DNA from: Patescibacteria group bacterium
GTDB lineage: Bacteria; Patescibacteriota; Kazan-3B-28
Reading direction: 5' to 3'
Assembly: GCA_022703745.1 (NCBI GenBank)
Contig: JAKLDB010000001.1
Location: forward strand, 1 to 51,766
DNA length: 51,766 nt
The notes under the pieces are model-generated. The model made no database searches, had not been told where the DNA came from, and saw only the letters and a list, made by a program, of their open reading frames with translations. Each line of letters opens with the position of its first letter. The stretch's first letter is position 1. Shown here one piece after another: positions 7,661 through 16,482 of the stretch. The position numbers were made by a program, and so were the translations under genes.

Positions 7661-9787
7661 ATGGAAAAAAGCTTTAATTTTGTTGAACTAGAGCCAGAAA
7701 TTTATCGCCTGTGGGAAAAGGTGGGGGCTTTTACGCCCAAAATAGATCCAAAGAAAAAGCCATATGTGATTACAATGCCACCCCCGAATGCATATGACCA
7801 ATTGCATATTGGGCATGCGTTGTTTGTGGCGGTGGAAGACATTATGGTTCGCTACCACAGGCTTAAGGGGGAGCCCACGTTGTGGCTACCGGGAGCAGAT
7901 CATGCGGGGTTGGGGAGCCAAGTCTTTTTCGAAAAGCTATTGCAGAAGGAAAGAGGAATCAGCCGCTTTGAGTTGGGTAGAGAAAAATTTGTGGATGAAT
8001 TGCATAAGCATATGACAGCTACTCGTGAAGTAATGGAGAACCAATTGCGCAAGCTTGGTGCTAGCTGTGATTGGACTCGGAAGAAGTTTACCCTAGACCC
8101 AGATGTAAGTAAGGCGGTGTATTACACCTTCAAGAAAATGTATGACGAGGGATTGATTTACCGAGGGGAACGGATTGTAAATTGGTGTAGTAAGTGTGCG
8201 ACTGGACTCTCGGACTTGGAGGTAGATCACAGAGAGGTAGAAGGAACGCTTACTTATGTGAAGTACCCCTTTGTCGATGGTTCTGGGTTTATGGTAGTTG
8301 CAACAACTCGTCCAGAAACAATGTTTGGAGATACTGCAGTTGCGGTGAACCCAAGCGATAAAAGATATAAGGACCTGATTGGAAAAACTCTTAAGCTTCC
8401 TCTGACTGAAAGGGAGATACCAGTAATTGCGGATGAAGTGGTGGACAAAGATTTTGGTACTGGTGCGGTAAAAGTTACACCGGCACATGATCCAACTGAC
8501 TTTGAAATTGCGGGAAGACACAATCTTCCACAGATTTTGGTTATCGACGAGAGAGGGAAGATGGCGGAGATAGTTGGTTCACCTTACGCAGGGATGAAGG
8601 CAGCGGAAGCCAGGGAAAAAGTGTTGGCTGACTTAGAGAAGCTTGGATTAGTGGAAAAACAGGTGAAGCATATACATAGTGTAGGGCACTGCGAAAAGTG
8701 TGGAACAATGTTGGAGCCGTTTGTTTCAAGACAGTGGTTTGTAAAAATAGAGCCTTTAGCTAAGCCAGCTATTGAGGCGGTGAAGACGGGAAAGATCAAA
8801 TTTATTCCAGAACGTTTTGAAAAAATATATTTCAACTGGATGAATAATATTCGGGATTGGAATATTAGTAGACAAGTTTGGTGGGGACATCGGGTTCCGG
8901 TGTACTATCTAGTTTCGGACAAAGAAAAGTTTGTTGTAGCAGAGAGTGCGGAGGAGGCAAAGATTTCTTTAGGAGGGCCAGTGGAACAAGATCCCGATAC
9001 TCTAGACACATGGTTCTCTTCGGCATTGTGGCCATTTACTACTTTAGGTTGGCCAGAATCCACTCCTGACTTCAAATACTTTTATCCGACAACAGTGATG
9101 GAGACCGCATATGATATTATCTTTTTCTGGGTAGCGCGGATGATAATGATGGGCTTGTACTGTACTGGGAAAGTCCCTTTTAGTATGGTCTTTTTCAATG
9201 GATTAGTGAGAGATAGTCAGGGCCAGAAGATATCCAAGTCGAAGGGGAATATTGTGGACCCGCTGGTAATGGTTGAGAAATATGGGGCAGATGCCCTAAG
9301 GATGGGCCTTATTGTCGGGACAGCTGCAGGAAACGATACCAATGTTTCTGAAGACAAGATACGAGCATACCGAAACTTTGCCAATAAAATCTGGAATGCA
9401 GCACGGTTTGTGACACTTAAACAACCCAAGGGGGTGGCTATAGATAAAGTAGAACTAAATGAAAGAGACAAAGAGGTGCTGAAAGAATTTGGTGGGGTAG
9501 TGGGTACCCTTACCAAGCTGATGGAAGACTATCAGTTTGGTCAGGCAGGTGAACTTATTTATGAATATTTTTGGCACACGTTCTGCGACAAGATAATTGA
9601 GGAGTATAAGAATCAGCTGGATGATAACGCCAGAAGTAAAGCAGCCGGAGCAGTACTTCACCATATTCTAAAAAACTCTCTCATCTTATTACACCCATTC
9701 GTGCCGTTTGCTACAGAGGCGGTATGGCAAGAGCTTTATGACGGAGAGGTAATAACTGCGAATTGGCCAACTAGTCGACCAAATTGA
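7661..9787 (+). CDS. valS: Valyl-tRNA synthetase, short form
   Basis: Class I synthetase charging tRNA-Val. The HIGH motif appears as LHIGHAL at about residue 48, the PGADHAGLGSQ segment follows, and the KMSKS loop is KISKSKGN. The editing domain is present (TTRPETMFGDTAVAV, GTGAVKVTPAHDPTDF) and a zinc-type NWCSKC element precedes it. ValS rather than IleS is supported by the MPPPNA and DHAG blocks and by the AVKVTPAHDP sequence. The protein is 708 aa against about 880 in E. coli: it ends soon after the anticodon-binding helices and lacks the C-terminal coiled coil. The ATG at 7661 is three bases after tsaD. The 3' end overlaps the converging gene at 9771 by 17 bases. Confidence 0.95.
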   Translation: MEKSFNFVELEPEIYRLWEKVGAFTPKIDPKKKPYVITMPPPNAYDQLHIGHALFVAVEDIMVRYHRLKGEPTLWLPGADHAGLGSQVFFEKLLQKERGISRFELGREKFVDELHKHMTATREVMENQLRKLGASCDWTRKKFTLDPDVSKAVYYTFKKMYDEGLIYRGERIVNWCSKCATGLSDLEVDHREVEGTLTYVKYPFVDGSGFMVVATTRPETMFGDTAVAVNPSDKRYKDLIGKTLKLPLTEREIPVIADEVVDKDFGTGAVKVTPAHDPTDFEIAGRHNLPQILVIDERGKMAEIVGSPYAGMKAAEAREKVLADLEKLGLVEKQVKHIHSVGHCEKCGTMLEPFVSRQWFVKIEPLAKPAIEAVKTGKIKFIPERFEKIYFNWMNNIRDWNISRQVWWGHRVPVYYLVSDKEKFVVAESAEEAKISLGGPVEQDPDTLDTWFSSALWPFTTLGWPESTPDFKYFYPTTVMETAYDIIFFWVARMIMMGLYCTGKVPFSMVFFNGLVRDSQGQKISKSKGNIVDPLVMVEKYGADALRMGLIVGTAAGNDTNVSEDKIRAYRNFANKIWNAARFVTLKQPKGVAIDKVELNERDKEVLKEFGGVVGTLTKLMEDYQFGQAGELIYEYFWHTFCDKIIEEYKNQLDDNARSKAAGAVLHHILKNSLILLHPFVPFATEAVWQELYDGEVITANWPTSRPN

Positions 9788-10466
9788 GTAAGAAGTTGGG
9801 AAGAGAGGAAACAATACCACTACCGCCAGAGGCGGTGTATTGGGGTTTGTAGACTTTGACTATTCCTCCAGAAGGGAATTCCATTAGCACCCATTGGGTG
9901 GTTTCGGCAACAATTAATGCACGGTAGTTTTGCTGGTAGTTGGTGTAGGCCATTGAGTCACTGATTGGGGGATAGGCAAGACGATCTTGCATCCACATAG
10001 TCTCTGCTCCAGTTGCTTTGTTGAAGCTGTGGATACTTTCATTGGGGAAGATGACTAGGATATTACTACCTTGGCCATACCAGAATCTGCCTCCATCTTG
10101 GTAGGCGTAGTATAGGTCGCTGTTGATTGGAGGGAGGATACCAACAAGGCTGTCGTCGGGGGTTTCAGCTGGGGAGGTTGTCTGATTTGGTTGGGGACTT
10201 CCCATCATAGTCGAAGACATGATGGCATCTTTTTTGATTTGGTTTGGATCAAGTGGCCAAGTAATATCTAGAAATTTTCCAGTAAAAGTAGAAGATGAGC
10301 TATCTTCTGGCTTCTGTAAGATAGAGAGGATTGTGTTTTGTTCTTCTGCGGTAAGTTGGCGCTCAGACTGGGCGGGAGAGGAGAGTTTGGTTAGTACAGG
10401 AACAGCCTCGGCAACGATAAGGCCGAGAAAAATCATGGTTAGAAATAAGTGACGAAGCTTTGGCAT
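9771..10466 (-). CDS. Secreted or anchored protein of unknown function, last gene of the secretion operon
   Basis: A 231-aa protein I do not recognise. It has an N-terminal hydrophobic segment (about residues 5-23, after MPKLRH) that could be a signal peptide or anchor. A low-complexity Ser/Thr/Pro region follows (about residues 55-105), then a compact C-terminal domain rich in aromatic residues (DLYYAYQDGGRFWYGQG, IFPNESIHSF) that looks beta-rich. It is the last gene of the minus-strand run containing pilB, virB4 and virB6, 54 bases after pilB, so a surface role next to that machine is an inference. No catalytic motif is visible. It converges on valS with a 17-base overlap. Confidence 0.7.
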   Translation of the reverse strand: MPKLRHLFLTMIFLGLIVAEAVPVLTKLSSPAQSERQLTAEEQNTILSILQKPEDSSSSTFTGKFLDITWPLDPNQIKKDAIMSSTMMGSPQPNQTTSPAETPDDSLVGILPPINSDLYYAYQDGGRFWYGQGSNILVIFPNESIHSFNKATGAETMWMQDRLAYPPISDSMAYTNYQQNYRALIVAETTQWVLMEFPSGGIVKVYKPQYTASGGSGIVSSLPNFLLNLVD

Positions 10467-10471
10467 AAAAG

Positions 10472-10495
10472 AAAAGCGGTTGAGATTCCGCCCCT
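10472..10495 (-). terminator. Weak hairpin after pilB
   Basis: On the minus strand an 8-bp stem (10488-10495 with 10472-10479, three G-U pairs, 8-base loop) is followed by CTTTT just before the ATG of the 231-aa gene. It may attenuate read-through from pilB. Weak pairing makes this tentative. Confidence 0.3.
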
Positions 10496-10520
10496 TTCAC
10501 CTCTGATTTCAGTATAGCAC

Positions 10521-12173
10521 TTAGTCGGTTTCGTTTCCTCCGACAACCCGAAGTAGCTCATCTAGAGAGGTTGTGCCTTCCAGTACTCGGGCTAATCCAT
10601 CTTGGGCGAGGGTAATCATTCCTTGAGAAATGGCTAATTGGGCAAGTTCGGTTGCACTCCCACCTCCATTAATCTTTTCTTTTATTTCCGGAGTGATCCG
10701 CAACACTTCGAAGATGCCAATGCGGCCATGGTATCCTGTTCCATTGCAAGCGTCGCATCCTTTGGGGCGGTAGATAGTTTTGGGGAGAGCAGAAGGAGAG
10801 ATGGATTTGATTTTTTCTAAATCCACACCTTCTGGTGAGTAGGCTTCTTTGCATTTGGGGCAGAGGCGACGAACTAGTCTCTGGGCGATAACGAGACGAA
10901 GAGCGTCGGAGAATAGCTTGGGTTGGGCACCGAGTTCTACTAGTCGGGGAATAGCGCCTGCAGCGTCATTGGTGTGCAGGGTGGAGAGGACGAGGTGTCC
11001 AGTTAGTGCGGCATCTACCGCAATATTGGCAGTTTCTTTGTCCCGGATTTCTCCGACTAGAATAATGTCTGGGTCTTGGCGGACGATAGAACGAAGGGCG
11101 TTGGCGAAGGTATAGTCTTCTTCTGCGTTGACTTGGGTTTGGGTAATTCCTTGGAGGCGGTATTCTACAGGGTCTTCTACGGTAATAATCTTTGAATCTG
11201 GTTTGTTGATAGTATTCAGGATTGCGTAAAGAGTGGTGGTTTTACCAGAACCGGTAGGGCCGGTGTTTAGGATAAGGCCATTGGGTTCGTGGATTGCAGA
11301 GTCTACCCATTGTTTTACTTCAGGTGAGAAACCGATCTCATCTAAGTTGATAAAGCTTCCTTCTTGGGGGAGCAGACGTAGAACAGCAGATTCTCCATAT
11401 TGTGTGGGGAGGATTGAAACGCGGATGTCGTAGGTTCCTTTGGGAGTGTGGATGGAGAAGCGTCCATCTTGGGCAGTTTCGGTGAGGTTGAGTTTTAGTT
11501 GGGCCAACATCTTAATGCGGTTGGTCAAAGCGTCTAACCGATCCAAGGGAAGGTTGGTAATGTCGTGGAGAACACCGTCTAGTCGGAAGCGTATACGGAC
11601 ACCTTCTTTGGTAGGTTCGATATGAATGTCTGAAGCACTCAGGCCAATAGCGCCAGCAAAAATAGTTTCAGTTAGCTCGCTGGTTGAGGCGGTAGTGAGA
11701 GCTGTTTGAAGTTCTTCTAAGTTGGTCAGTTTAGAGAATTTTTCCTGTAGTTTGGTGTCGATATTTATATCGTCAACTTTAGTTTGGGTAGGGGAAAAGG
11801 TGTCGTAGACTCCCAGTAGATATTTCATTGAGGAGGGGGACACCAGTACTGGCTTGAATTCAAATTCGTCTAGTGCAGAAAGCTTCTTTAGGGCATCTAT
11901 GGTCATGGGATCTTCTGGGTTTGAAAGTGCGAGGGAGATTTTAATCCCATCTTTTTCATAGGCAAAAATGTTGGCGGAATGGGCGAGGTCTTTGGGAACA
12001 ATGCTAACGGCAGATGGATTGGGTTGGAAGCCAACCATGTTTTGGTAAGTGAGGTTTAGTTCAGACGCCTTCTTCTGGGTATATTCCTCTTCCTTCTTTC
12101 GTTGAAGATTGGTTACAAACTGCTCCATTGGAGCGTTGTCTTCACTGTTAGAATGAGGGGTTTGGTCGGTCAT
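10521..12173 (-). CDS. pilB: PilB/GspE-type secretion or pilus-assembly ATPase
   Basis: Hexameric cytoplasmic ATPase of the type II secretion/type IV pilus family (550 aa). An N-terminal MshEN-like region (about residues 45-150) is followed by the catalytic core: Walker A GPTGSGKTTT with Lys311, an ITVEDPVEYRLQGITQ Asp box, Walker B with GEIRDKETANIAVDAALTGH, the STLHTNDA His box, and a four-cysteine zinc site (CPKC and CDAC) that marks PilB/GspE rather than PilT. No PilC, PilM or prepilin genes are near; instead it sits in the operon with virB4, prgI and the virB6-like gene, one base after the calcium-repeat gene. It could serve a type IV pilus encoded elsewhere, or take the place of VirB11 in the local machine. 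Confidence 0.93.
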   Translation of the reverse strand: MTDQTPHSNSEDNAPMEQFVTNLQRKKEEEYTQKKASELNLTYQNMVGFQPNPSAVSIVPKDLAHSANIFAYEKDGIKISLALSNPEDPMTIDALKKLSALDEFEFKPVLVSPSSMKYLLGVYDTFSPTQTKVDDINIDTKLQEKFSKLTNLEELQTALTTASTSELTETIFAGAIGLSASDIHIEPTKEGVRIRFRLDGVLHDITNLPLDRLDALTNRIKMLAQLKLNLTETAQDGRFSIHTPKGTYDIRVSILPTQYGESAVLRLLPQEGSFINLDEIGFSPEVKQWVDSAIHEPNGLILNTGPTGSGKTTTLYAILNTINKPDSKIITVEDPVEYRLQGITQTQVNAEEDYTFANALRSIVRQDPDIILVGEIRDKETANIAVDAALTGHLVLSTLHTNDAAGAIPRLVELGAQPKLFSDALRLVIAQRLVRRLCPKCKEAYSPEGVDLEKIKSISPSALPKTIYRPKGCDACNGTGYHGRIGIFEVLRITPEIKEKINGGGSATELAQLAISQGMITLAQDGLARVLEGTTSLDELLRVVGGNETD

Positions 12174-12174
12174 G

Positions 12175-13464
12175 TTATTTAGAGTTTATTTTTACAGTAG
12201 ATGTGTAAGATGTATTGTCCCAGCTGATTGCCTCGACGCTATTGGTTAGGGCGAAGGGGGCATCTGTTTCTACTGTAGCAGAAAAGTAGAGTTCAAATCG
12301 GTTAGTTTTCTGTTTAGGGGTGAGATTGTGGCCTGTTACCCAGGCGTCTGGGAGTGGTTGGGGAGTAGAGCGGTTATCATAGAAGATCTTGCCACTGCCA
12401 GAGACATATTTGAGGTTGGAGGGCAATATGTCTTTTACGGAGAAGGTCTTGGTTTCATTTTCAAGATTGGATGTTTCAATGGAGATATAGAAATCTAGTT
12501 GGGCATTTTTTGGCGCAAATATTCGAGTACCCCATGCTTCATCTTCGTTGGCACGACCGAGTAAGAAGAGGTTGCAAATAGTACAACTAGCTGGAGGCTG
12601 GGTAGCATCCATAGAGTCTTCTAGGGAGCTTTCAGGAGTAGTAGTGCGGATATATACTTTGTCAGATAGACCATCTAACTCATTTGGTTCGTAGATGCTG
12701 GCAATATTCTCCCAATTGCCAACGGCGGTAGCGGTAACCGAGAAGTTGATTTCCACAACAACTGTCTGGGTAGTGGGACTAACCTTTATTACATAGTGGC
12801 CAAGAGAACTTGCGGTTAGTCTAGATTCTTGTGAGTTATTTACTTGAATAGTCCCGGTAAAGTCGTGGAAAGAGTTGGGGATTTTATCCTCAAGGATTAG
12901 GGTATGACTTCCGCCCAAGTTTGTTGCTTCCGCTCTAATACGGAATTGAATAGTACTTTCTACGGGAAGAGTGACGAAGTGGACTGGTTGACCACCGATA
13001 ATGGCTGTCTTGGAGAGACGGGTAATAACAAGTTGGTTTGCGGTGGAACCTGGTGTGGTGGTTTCTGGTACTGGGGCAAGTCCGCCTTCTGTCGGATTGT
13101 TGGGATCTGTTCCACGCTCTTTTTCAATGCCATCTAATACTCCATCTCCATCTGTGTCGGGGTTGGTGGGGTCGATTCCTAGAGCGATTTCTCTATCATT
13201 AGTAAGACCGTCGTTGTCGTGATCAGACGAGCCAGTTGGGCGAATGCTGTTATTCCCACTAACATTTGATTGATAGTTCTTGCTATTGGCTAAGGCGAAG
13301 ATCGGGTCGAGGAGGTCTGTTTTGCGTTCTTCTGCTGTTCGGCTTCCCCAACGTTCTTCGATTCCGGTAGTTTCTCTTGTAAAAGTAACAGTCAGTACTG
13401 CGATTAGTGTTAGGATCCCAACTGTTCCCCAAAAGACAACACCGATTACGCTTACAGGACGCAT
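12175..13464 (-). CDS. Membrane-anchored protein with thrombospondin type 3-like calcium repeats
   Basis: A 429-aa protein with one N-terminal transmembrane helix (about residues 5-28) and an outside part. Residues about 80-127 contain tandem Asp-rich loops (DHDNDGLTND, DTDGDGVLDG, GTDPNNP) typical of thrombospondin type 3/dockerin-like calcium-binding repeats. Two beta-sandwich-like segments resembling DUF11-type surface domains follow (DKIPNSFHDFTG; KDILPSNLKYVSGSG). A strong Shine-Dalgarno (AGGAGG) lies inside the last codons of virB4, six bases before the ATG, so translation is coupled. It lies between virB4 and pilB, suggesting an outside component or adhesin of the same machine; that role is inferred. 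Confidence 0.8.
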   Translation of the reverse strand: MRPVSVIGVVFWGTVGILTLIAVLTVTFTRETTGIEERWGSRTAEERKTDLLDPIFALANSKNYQSNVSGNNSIRPTGSSDHDNDGLTNDREIALGIDPTNPDTDGDGVLDGIEKERGTDPNNPTEGGLAPVPETTTPGSTANQLVITRLSKTAIIGGQPVHFVTLPVESTIQFRIRAEATNLGGSHTLILEDKIPNSFHDFTGTIQVNNSQESRLTASSLGHYVIKVSPTTQTVVVEINFSVTATAVGNWENIASIYEPNELDGLSDKVYIRTTTPESSLEDSMDATQPPASCTICNLFLLGRANEDEAWGTRIFAPKNAQLDFYISIETSNLENETKTFSVKDILPSNLKYVSGSGKIFYDNRSTPQPLPDAWVTGHNLTPKQKTNRFELYFSATVETDAPFALTNSVEAISWDNTSYTSTVKINSK

Positions 13465-13466
13465 GA

Positions 13467-15257
13467 TTAACCTCCTGTGAGGTTACGGAGCTCTGCTAAC
13501 TGACTGGGGTCTGAAGTTACAATACGGTCTTCGATGTAGCTGGCGACTACTTTGATGGCAGCATGGTTGGTACCAGCGAAGAAGAGACCTTCTCCGACAT
13601 TTGATTCAAGTAGGAGGAATTTTTCTCCTTGAGTAAGATTGAAGGTTTCTGCAACTATGTCGATAGAGGCAGGGGATTGGCGAAGAAGCAACTGAAGCGA
13701 AGAGTTTGCCACAACTGCTTTGCCATATTTAGAGCCCAAGAAGTCTTCGATGTCCTGGGTGATTGTAGTAAGTCCGAGGTAGTATTTACGGGCACGTTTT
13801 GCGATGGAGTAAAGGAACTTGGCAGAGTCTTCATATTGCATAAGAATCCAGGCCTCGTCTATTACCAGCATTCGCTTCTTCATGTCGAAACGAATTTTAT
13901 TCCAAATGTAGTTTAGGACAACATACATGGCGATTGGTCGGAGAGTGTCTTCTAAGTCACGGATAGAAAAGACCATTAGGCCACGATCTAATTCAAAGTT
14001 GGTTGGTTGGTTGAAAACGCCAGCAAAGGTTCCTGTAGTATATTTTGTTAGACGCAAAGCTAGGCTTTCGGCTCCGGTCATATTGCCCAAAACGTTGTAT
14101 AAGTCTTCCATTGTTGGGGCAGGATTCTGGTGGGTCTTGATATCTCCGGTAATGTCTTTTAGGGCGTAGGTTTCCATTAGAGCTTTTTCCATTAAAGCTT
14201 CTTCTTCTGGGGTGAGCTTGCCGAGCATTAGGTTCATTAAACCCATTAGAGTAATAACAGAAGCGCGGAGAACTTTTTCCCCGTCAGCATTGGTGCCAAG
14301 ATTGGGTAAATCAAATGGGTTGATTCGTTTTTCACTATTCAAACTTACTGAAATATAGCTGCCTCCAACAGCATCTGCCAAAGCCTTATATTCGTTTTCG
14401 GGATCGATAACAATGACATCGGTATCGAACATCATGCTACGGAGAACCTCTAGTTTGATGGCATAGGATTTACCACCACCAGATTTGGCGAAGACTACCA
14501 TGTTGGCGTTTTCTAGTTCGAACCGATCGAAGAGGATGAGGGAATTGTTGTGGCGATTGATACCGTAAAGGACACCTTTCCCGGTGGTGAGATCGACTGA
14601 GGTGAAGGGGAAGGTAGTTCCTACTGAAGAGGTGGTCATGTTGCGGACAACATCTAGTTCGTCTAGGCCAAGAGGAAGACTGGAGTTGAAGCCCTGCTCC
14701 ATTTGTAGCAGTGCTTGTTTGGTGTAAACCAGTTGGCCACCAAGGGTAGTTTCAATGTGGCTGGTTACGCTATCTAACTCTTCTTCGGTGGAAGCGTATA
14801 TGGTGAAGTAGAGGGCATAGTGGAAGAACTTTTCGATACCTCTTTGAAGGCGATCACGCAACTCTTCCGCATCGTTGTAGGCGATTTCCAGTTCGGGGTC
14901 GCGGATGGCTCCCTTTTCCTCGTTGATACGAAGAGACGATTCCATTTCGCTTACTTTCCGACGCAAGACACGCATAATATTTGCGTTGTCTACGGGATAG
15001 ATGTGCATGGAAATATCTATATTGACGTCGTAGTTGATAAGGGGGGCGAGCCAATTGGTTTCGATGTATTGAGGGTAGGTTAGAACAAAGAAACTACGGA
15101 CAAACTTACCGTTTAGAAGTAGGCGATCGTTTTTGATCTCCATCGCGGCAGGGGCGATAAGATCACGGACAGAGATAAGGCCACTTTCAAAATTTTCCAC
15201 AGCTTTCTTAGCGGCTTGCTCTTCGGCAGTTTGAATTTTCTTTTTTCTTCCAAACAT
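13467..15257 (-). CDS. virB4: VirB4/TraC-family type IV secretion ATPase
   Basis: Motor ATPase of a type IV secretion-like apparatus (596 aa). The first 230 residues form the VirB4/TrbE-like N-terminal domain. The ATPase domain has Walker A FAKSGGGKSYA (Lys263), a DPENEYKALADAVGG block typical of VirB4, Walker B MLVIDEAW (Asp467-Glu468), the TITQDIEDFL segment, and a QLLLRQSP arginine-finger-like block. It overlaps the upstream gene by one base (TAATG) and its C-terminal codons hold the ribosome-binding site of the next gene. In Gram-positive and CPR systems this protein works with PrgI and VirB6-like partners at one membrane. No VirD4 coupling protein or relaxase is in the window, so DNA transfer is not shown. 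Confidence 0.93.
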   Translation of the reverse strand: MFGRKKKIQTAEEQAAKKAVENFESGLISVRDLIAPAAMEIKNDRLLLNGKFVRSFFVLTYPQYIETNWLAPLINYDVNIDISMHIYPVDNANIMRVLRRKVSEMESSLRINEEKGAIRDPELEIAYNDAEELRDRLQRGIEKFFHYALYFTIYASTEEELDSVTSHIETTLGGQLVYTKQALLQMEQGFNSSLPLGLDELDVVRNMTTSSVGTTFPFTSVDLTTGKGVLYGINRHNNSLILFDRFELENANMVVFAKSGGGKSYAIKLEVLRSMMFDTDVIVIDPENEYKALADAVGGSYISVSLNSEKRINPFDLPNLGTNADGEKVLRASVITLMGLMNLMLGKLTPEEEALMEKALMETYALKDITGDIKTHQNPAPTMEDLYNVLGNMTGAESLALRLTKYTTGTFAGVFNQPTNFELDRGLMVFSIRDLEDTLRPIAMYVVLNYIWNKIRFDMKKRMLVIDEAWILMQYEDSAKFLYSIAKRARKYYLGLTTITQDIEDFLGSKYGKAVVANSSLQLLLRQSPASIDIVAETFNLTQGEKFLLLESNVGEGLFFAGTNHAAIKVVASYIEDRIVTSDPSQLAELRNLTGG

Positions 15258-15934
15258 TATTGGGCCTCCGCATCTTTTACATTACGGATAATAGAAGCAT
15301 CGACATTGCTGATGGAAAAGAGCTTTTGCCGACGAGCAGAATCACTGTTGTAGCTGGTATAGAAGAGCTCGATTAATTCTTGGGTATTGAGCTGAACATT
15401 GTTTAGGCCAAGACTAGCTAGGCCGTTTGAGATAAGGCTAGTTTTTTCGGCGATGGCATTTTTTATCTCTTCGAACTGACGACTAGGGGAGCTCTTCTTT
15501 TTTCCAAACAAGTGGAACCCACCGGCAAGTAGGGGTGTTTCATTGTGAGGGACGATTACATAAAAGGTTTTGCTCATAATATTAGCGACTCCAACAAGGT
15601 CGCGAACAAAAGTGGTGTATTCGTTTGTTTGGGTACGAAGCAAGTCGTTTGTCTGCTTGTTGGCTGCTTGTTCGAGACTGGTGAGATAGTCGGTCAGATC
15701 GAGTGTGCGAGATTGCATTACGATTTGGATAGGAAAAGAAAGGCCGTTGAGAAAGTTTTGGTAGCTTTCCAGTAGAGCTTGTTGTTCGTCTGCAGATTTC
15801 AGGCTGAAGTTGATGGCATTGACCATTAAGACGCTGCGGTAGCCACCGTCCTTCAAGACCACTATCCCATCACGAATTTCTTGGACGGGAAGGAACTGTT
15901 GGGTACTTTTGAATTTTGGTTGTTTGCGTGCCAT
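15257..15934 (-). CDS. TraC/VirB4 N-domain-like accessory protein
   Basis: A 225-aa protein directly upstream of virB4 and overlapping it by one base. It starts near a QFLPVQEIRDGIVVLKDGGY stretch, which resembles the beginning of TraC/VirB4-like proteins of PrgI-type conjugation systems. A VLMVNAINFSLKSADEQQ segment follows, then a helical region and a YVIVPHNETPL strand. It has no Walker motif. It therefore looks like an ATPase-free homologue of the VirB4 N-terminal domain, probably bound to the motor or to PrgI. Because virB4 has its own N-terminal domain, this is not simply a split virB4. A basic start (MARKQPKFK) and the lack of a signal or membrane helix suggest a cytoplasmic face location. 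Confidence 0.75.
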   Translation of the reverse strand: MARKQPKFKSTQQFLPVQEIRDGIVVLKDGGYRSVLMVNAINFSLKSADEQQALLESYQNFLNGLSFPIQIVMQSRTLDLTDYLTSLEQAANKQTNDLLRTQTNEYTTFVRDLVGVANIMSKTFYVIVPHNETPLLAGGFHLFGKKKSSPSRQFEEIKNAIAEKTSLISNGLASLGLNNVQLNTQELIELFYTSYNSDSARRQKLFSISNVDASIIRNVKDAEAQ

Positions 15935-15940
15935 ATTGGT

Positions 15941-16477
15941 TTAGAGTTGGTCAACATCTTTAAGTACGTCTTCGACATCGGTAGGTTCGACTGTAGTTTT
16001 CGGGGGAGTGATAGTGTTGATTGATGTGGCTGTAAATTCTGTTTGTTCATTGTTCATTGTACCACCCGTATCTAAGATATGGGCGAGCTGTTCGATCTGC
16101 ATTTTGATTTGTTTTCCAGACCGACGATCTGCAAGTTCTGTTTTGGTGTCTTTGATATCCGAAGCGCTAACTTTTATGTTTTTTACTTTAGCTCTGTGTT
16201 CTTTATGCCAAACCAAGTTCTTGGATGAACGGATAAAGTGAAGTAGGTTCATTAGGAATATGCCAAAGGGACGGCCGTTGATCTTTCCAAATGCAAGTAA
16301 GAGGGTTAGCCCACCAGCGATAAGGCTGACAACGATAAATATGAACCAGCTCATAGTGGATTGATAGGTGATAAAGATGATTGAGCCACCAGCAAGCAAA
16401 TAAAGGAACTGCTTTAGGGTAAGTGGACCAATCAGCTTATCTTCACGGGTAACGTCTTGTGGTATTTTTACTGCCAT
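15941..16477 (-). CDS. PrgI-family (VirB3-like) membrane protein
   Basis: A 178-aa inner-membrane protein. The N-terminus MAVKIPQDVTREDKLIGPLT followed by two transmembrane helices (about residues 22-42 and 44-66) is the PrgI family layout, and the KINGRPFGIFL segment after the second helix is also typical. PrgI proteins take the VirB3 position next to VirB4 in Gram-positive type IV secretion systems. The C-terminal 90 residues are polar and predicted cytoplasmic. The gene lies 6 bases after the virB6-like gene and 6 bases before the TraC-like gene, in the conserved order VirB6-PrgI-VirB4 reading along the operon. Confidence 0.85.
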   Translation of the reverse strand: MAVKIPQDVTREDKLIGPLTLKQFLYLLAGGSIIFITYQSTMSWFIFIVVSLIAGGLTLLLAFGKINGRPFGIFLMNLLHFIRSSKNLVWHKEHRAKVKNIKVSASDIKDTKTELADRRSGKQIKMQIEQLAHILDTGGTMNNEQTEFTATSINTITPPKTTVEPTDVEDVLKDVDQL

Positions 16478-16482
16478 AAGAA

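Noticed and set aside
262..9787. UGA recoded as glycine (Gracilibacteria/Absconditabacteria code)
   Set aside because: UGA ends mutM, valS and galU at family-typical positions and no conserved frame contains internal TGA.
13467..15934. The two VirB4-like genes as one gene broken by a frameshift
   Set aside because: The second has its own VirB4 N-terminal domain and a proper ATG in TAATG; the first appears to be a separate TraC-like protein.
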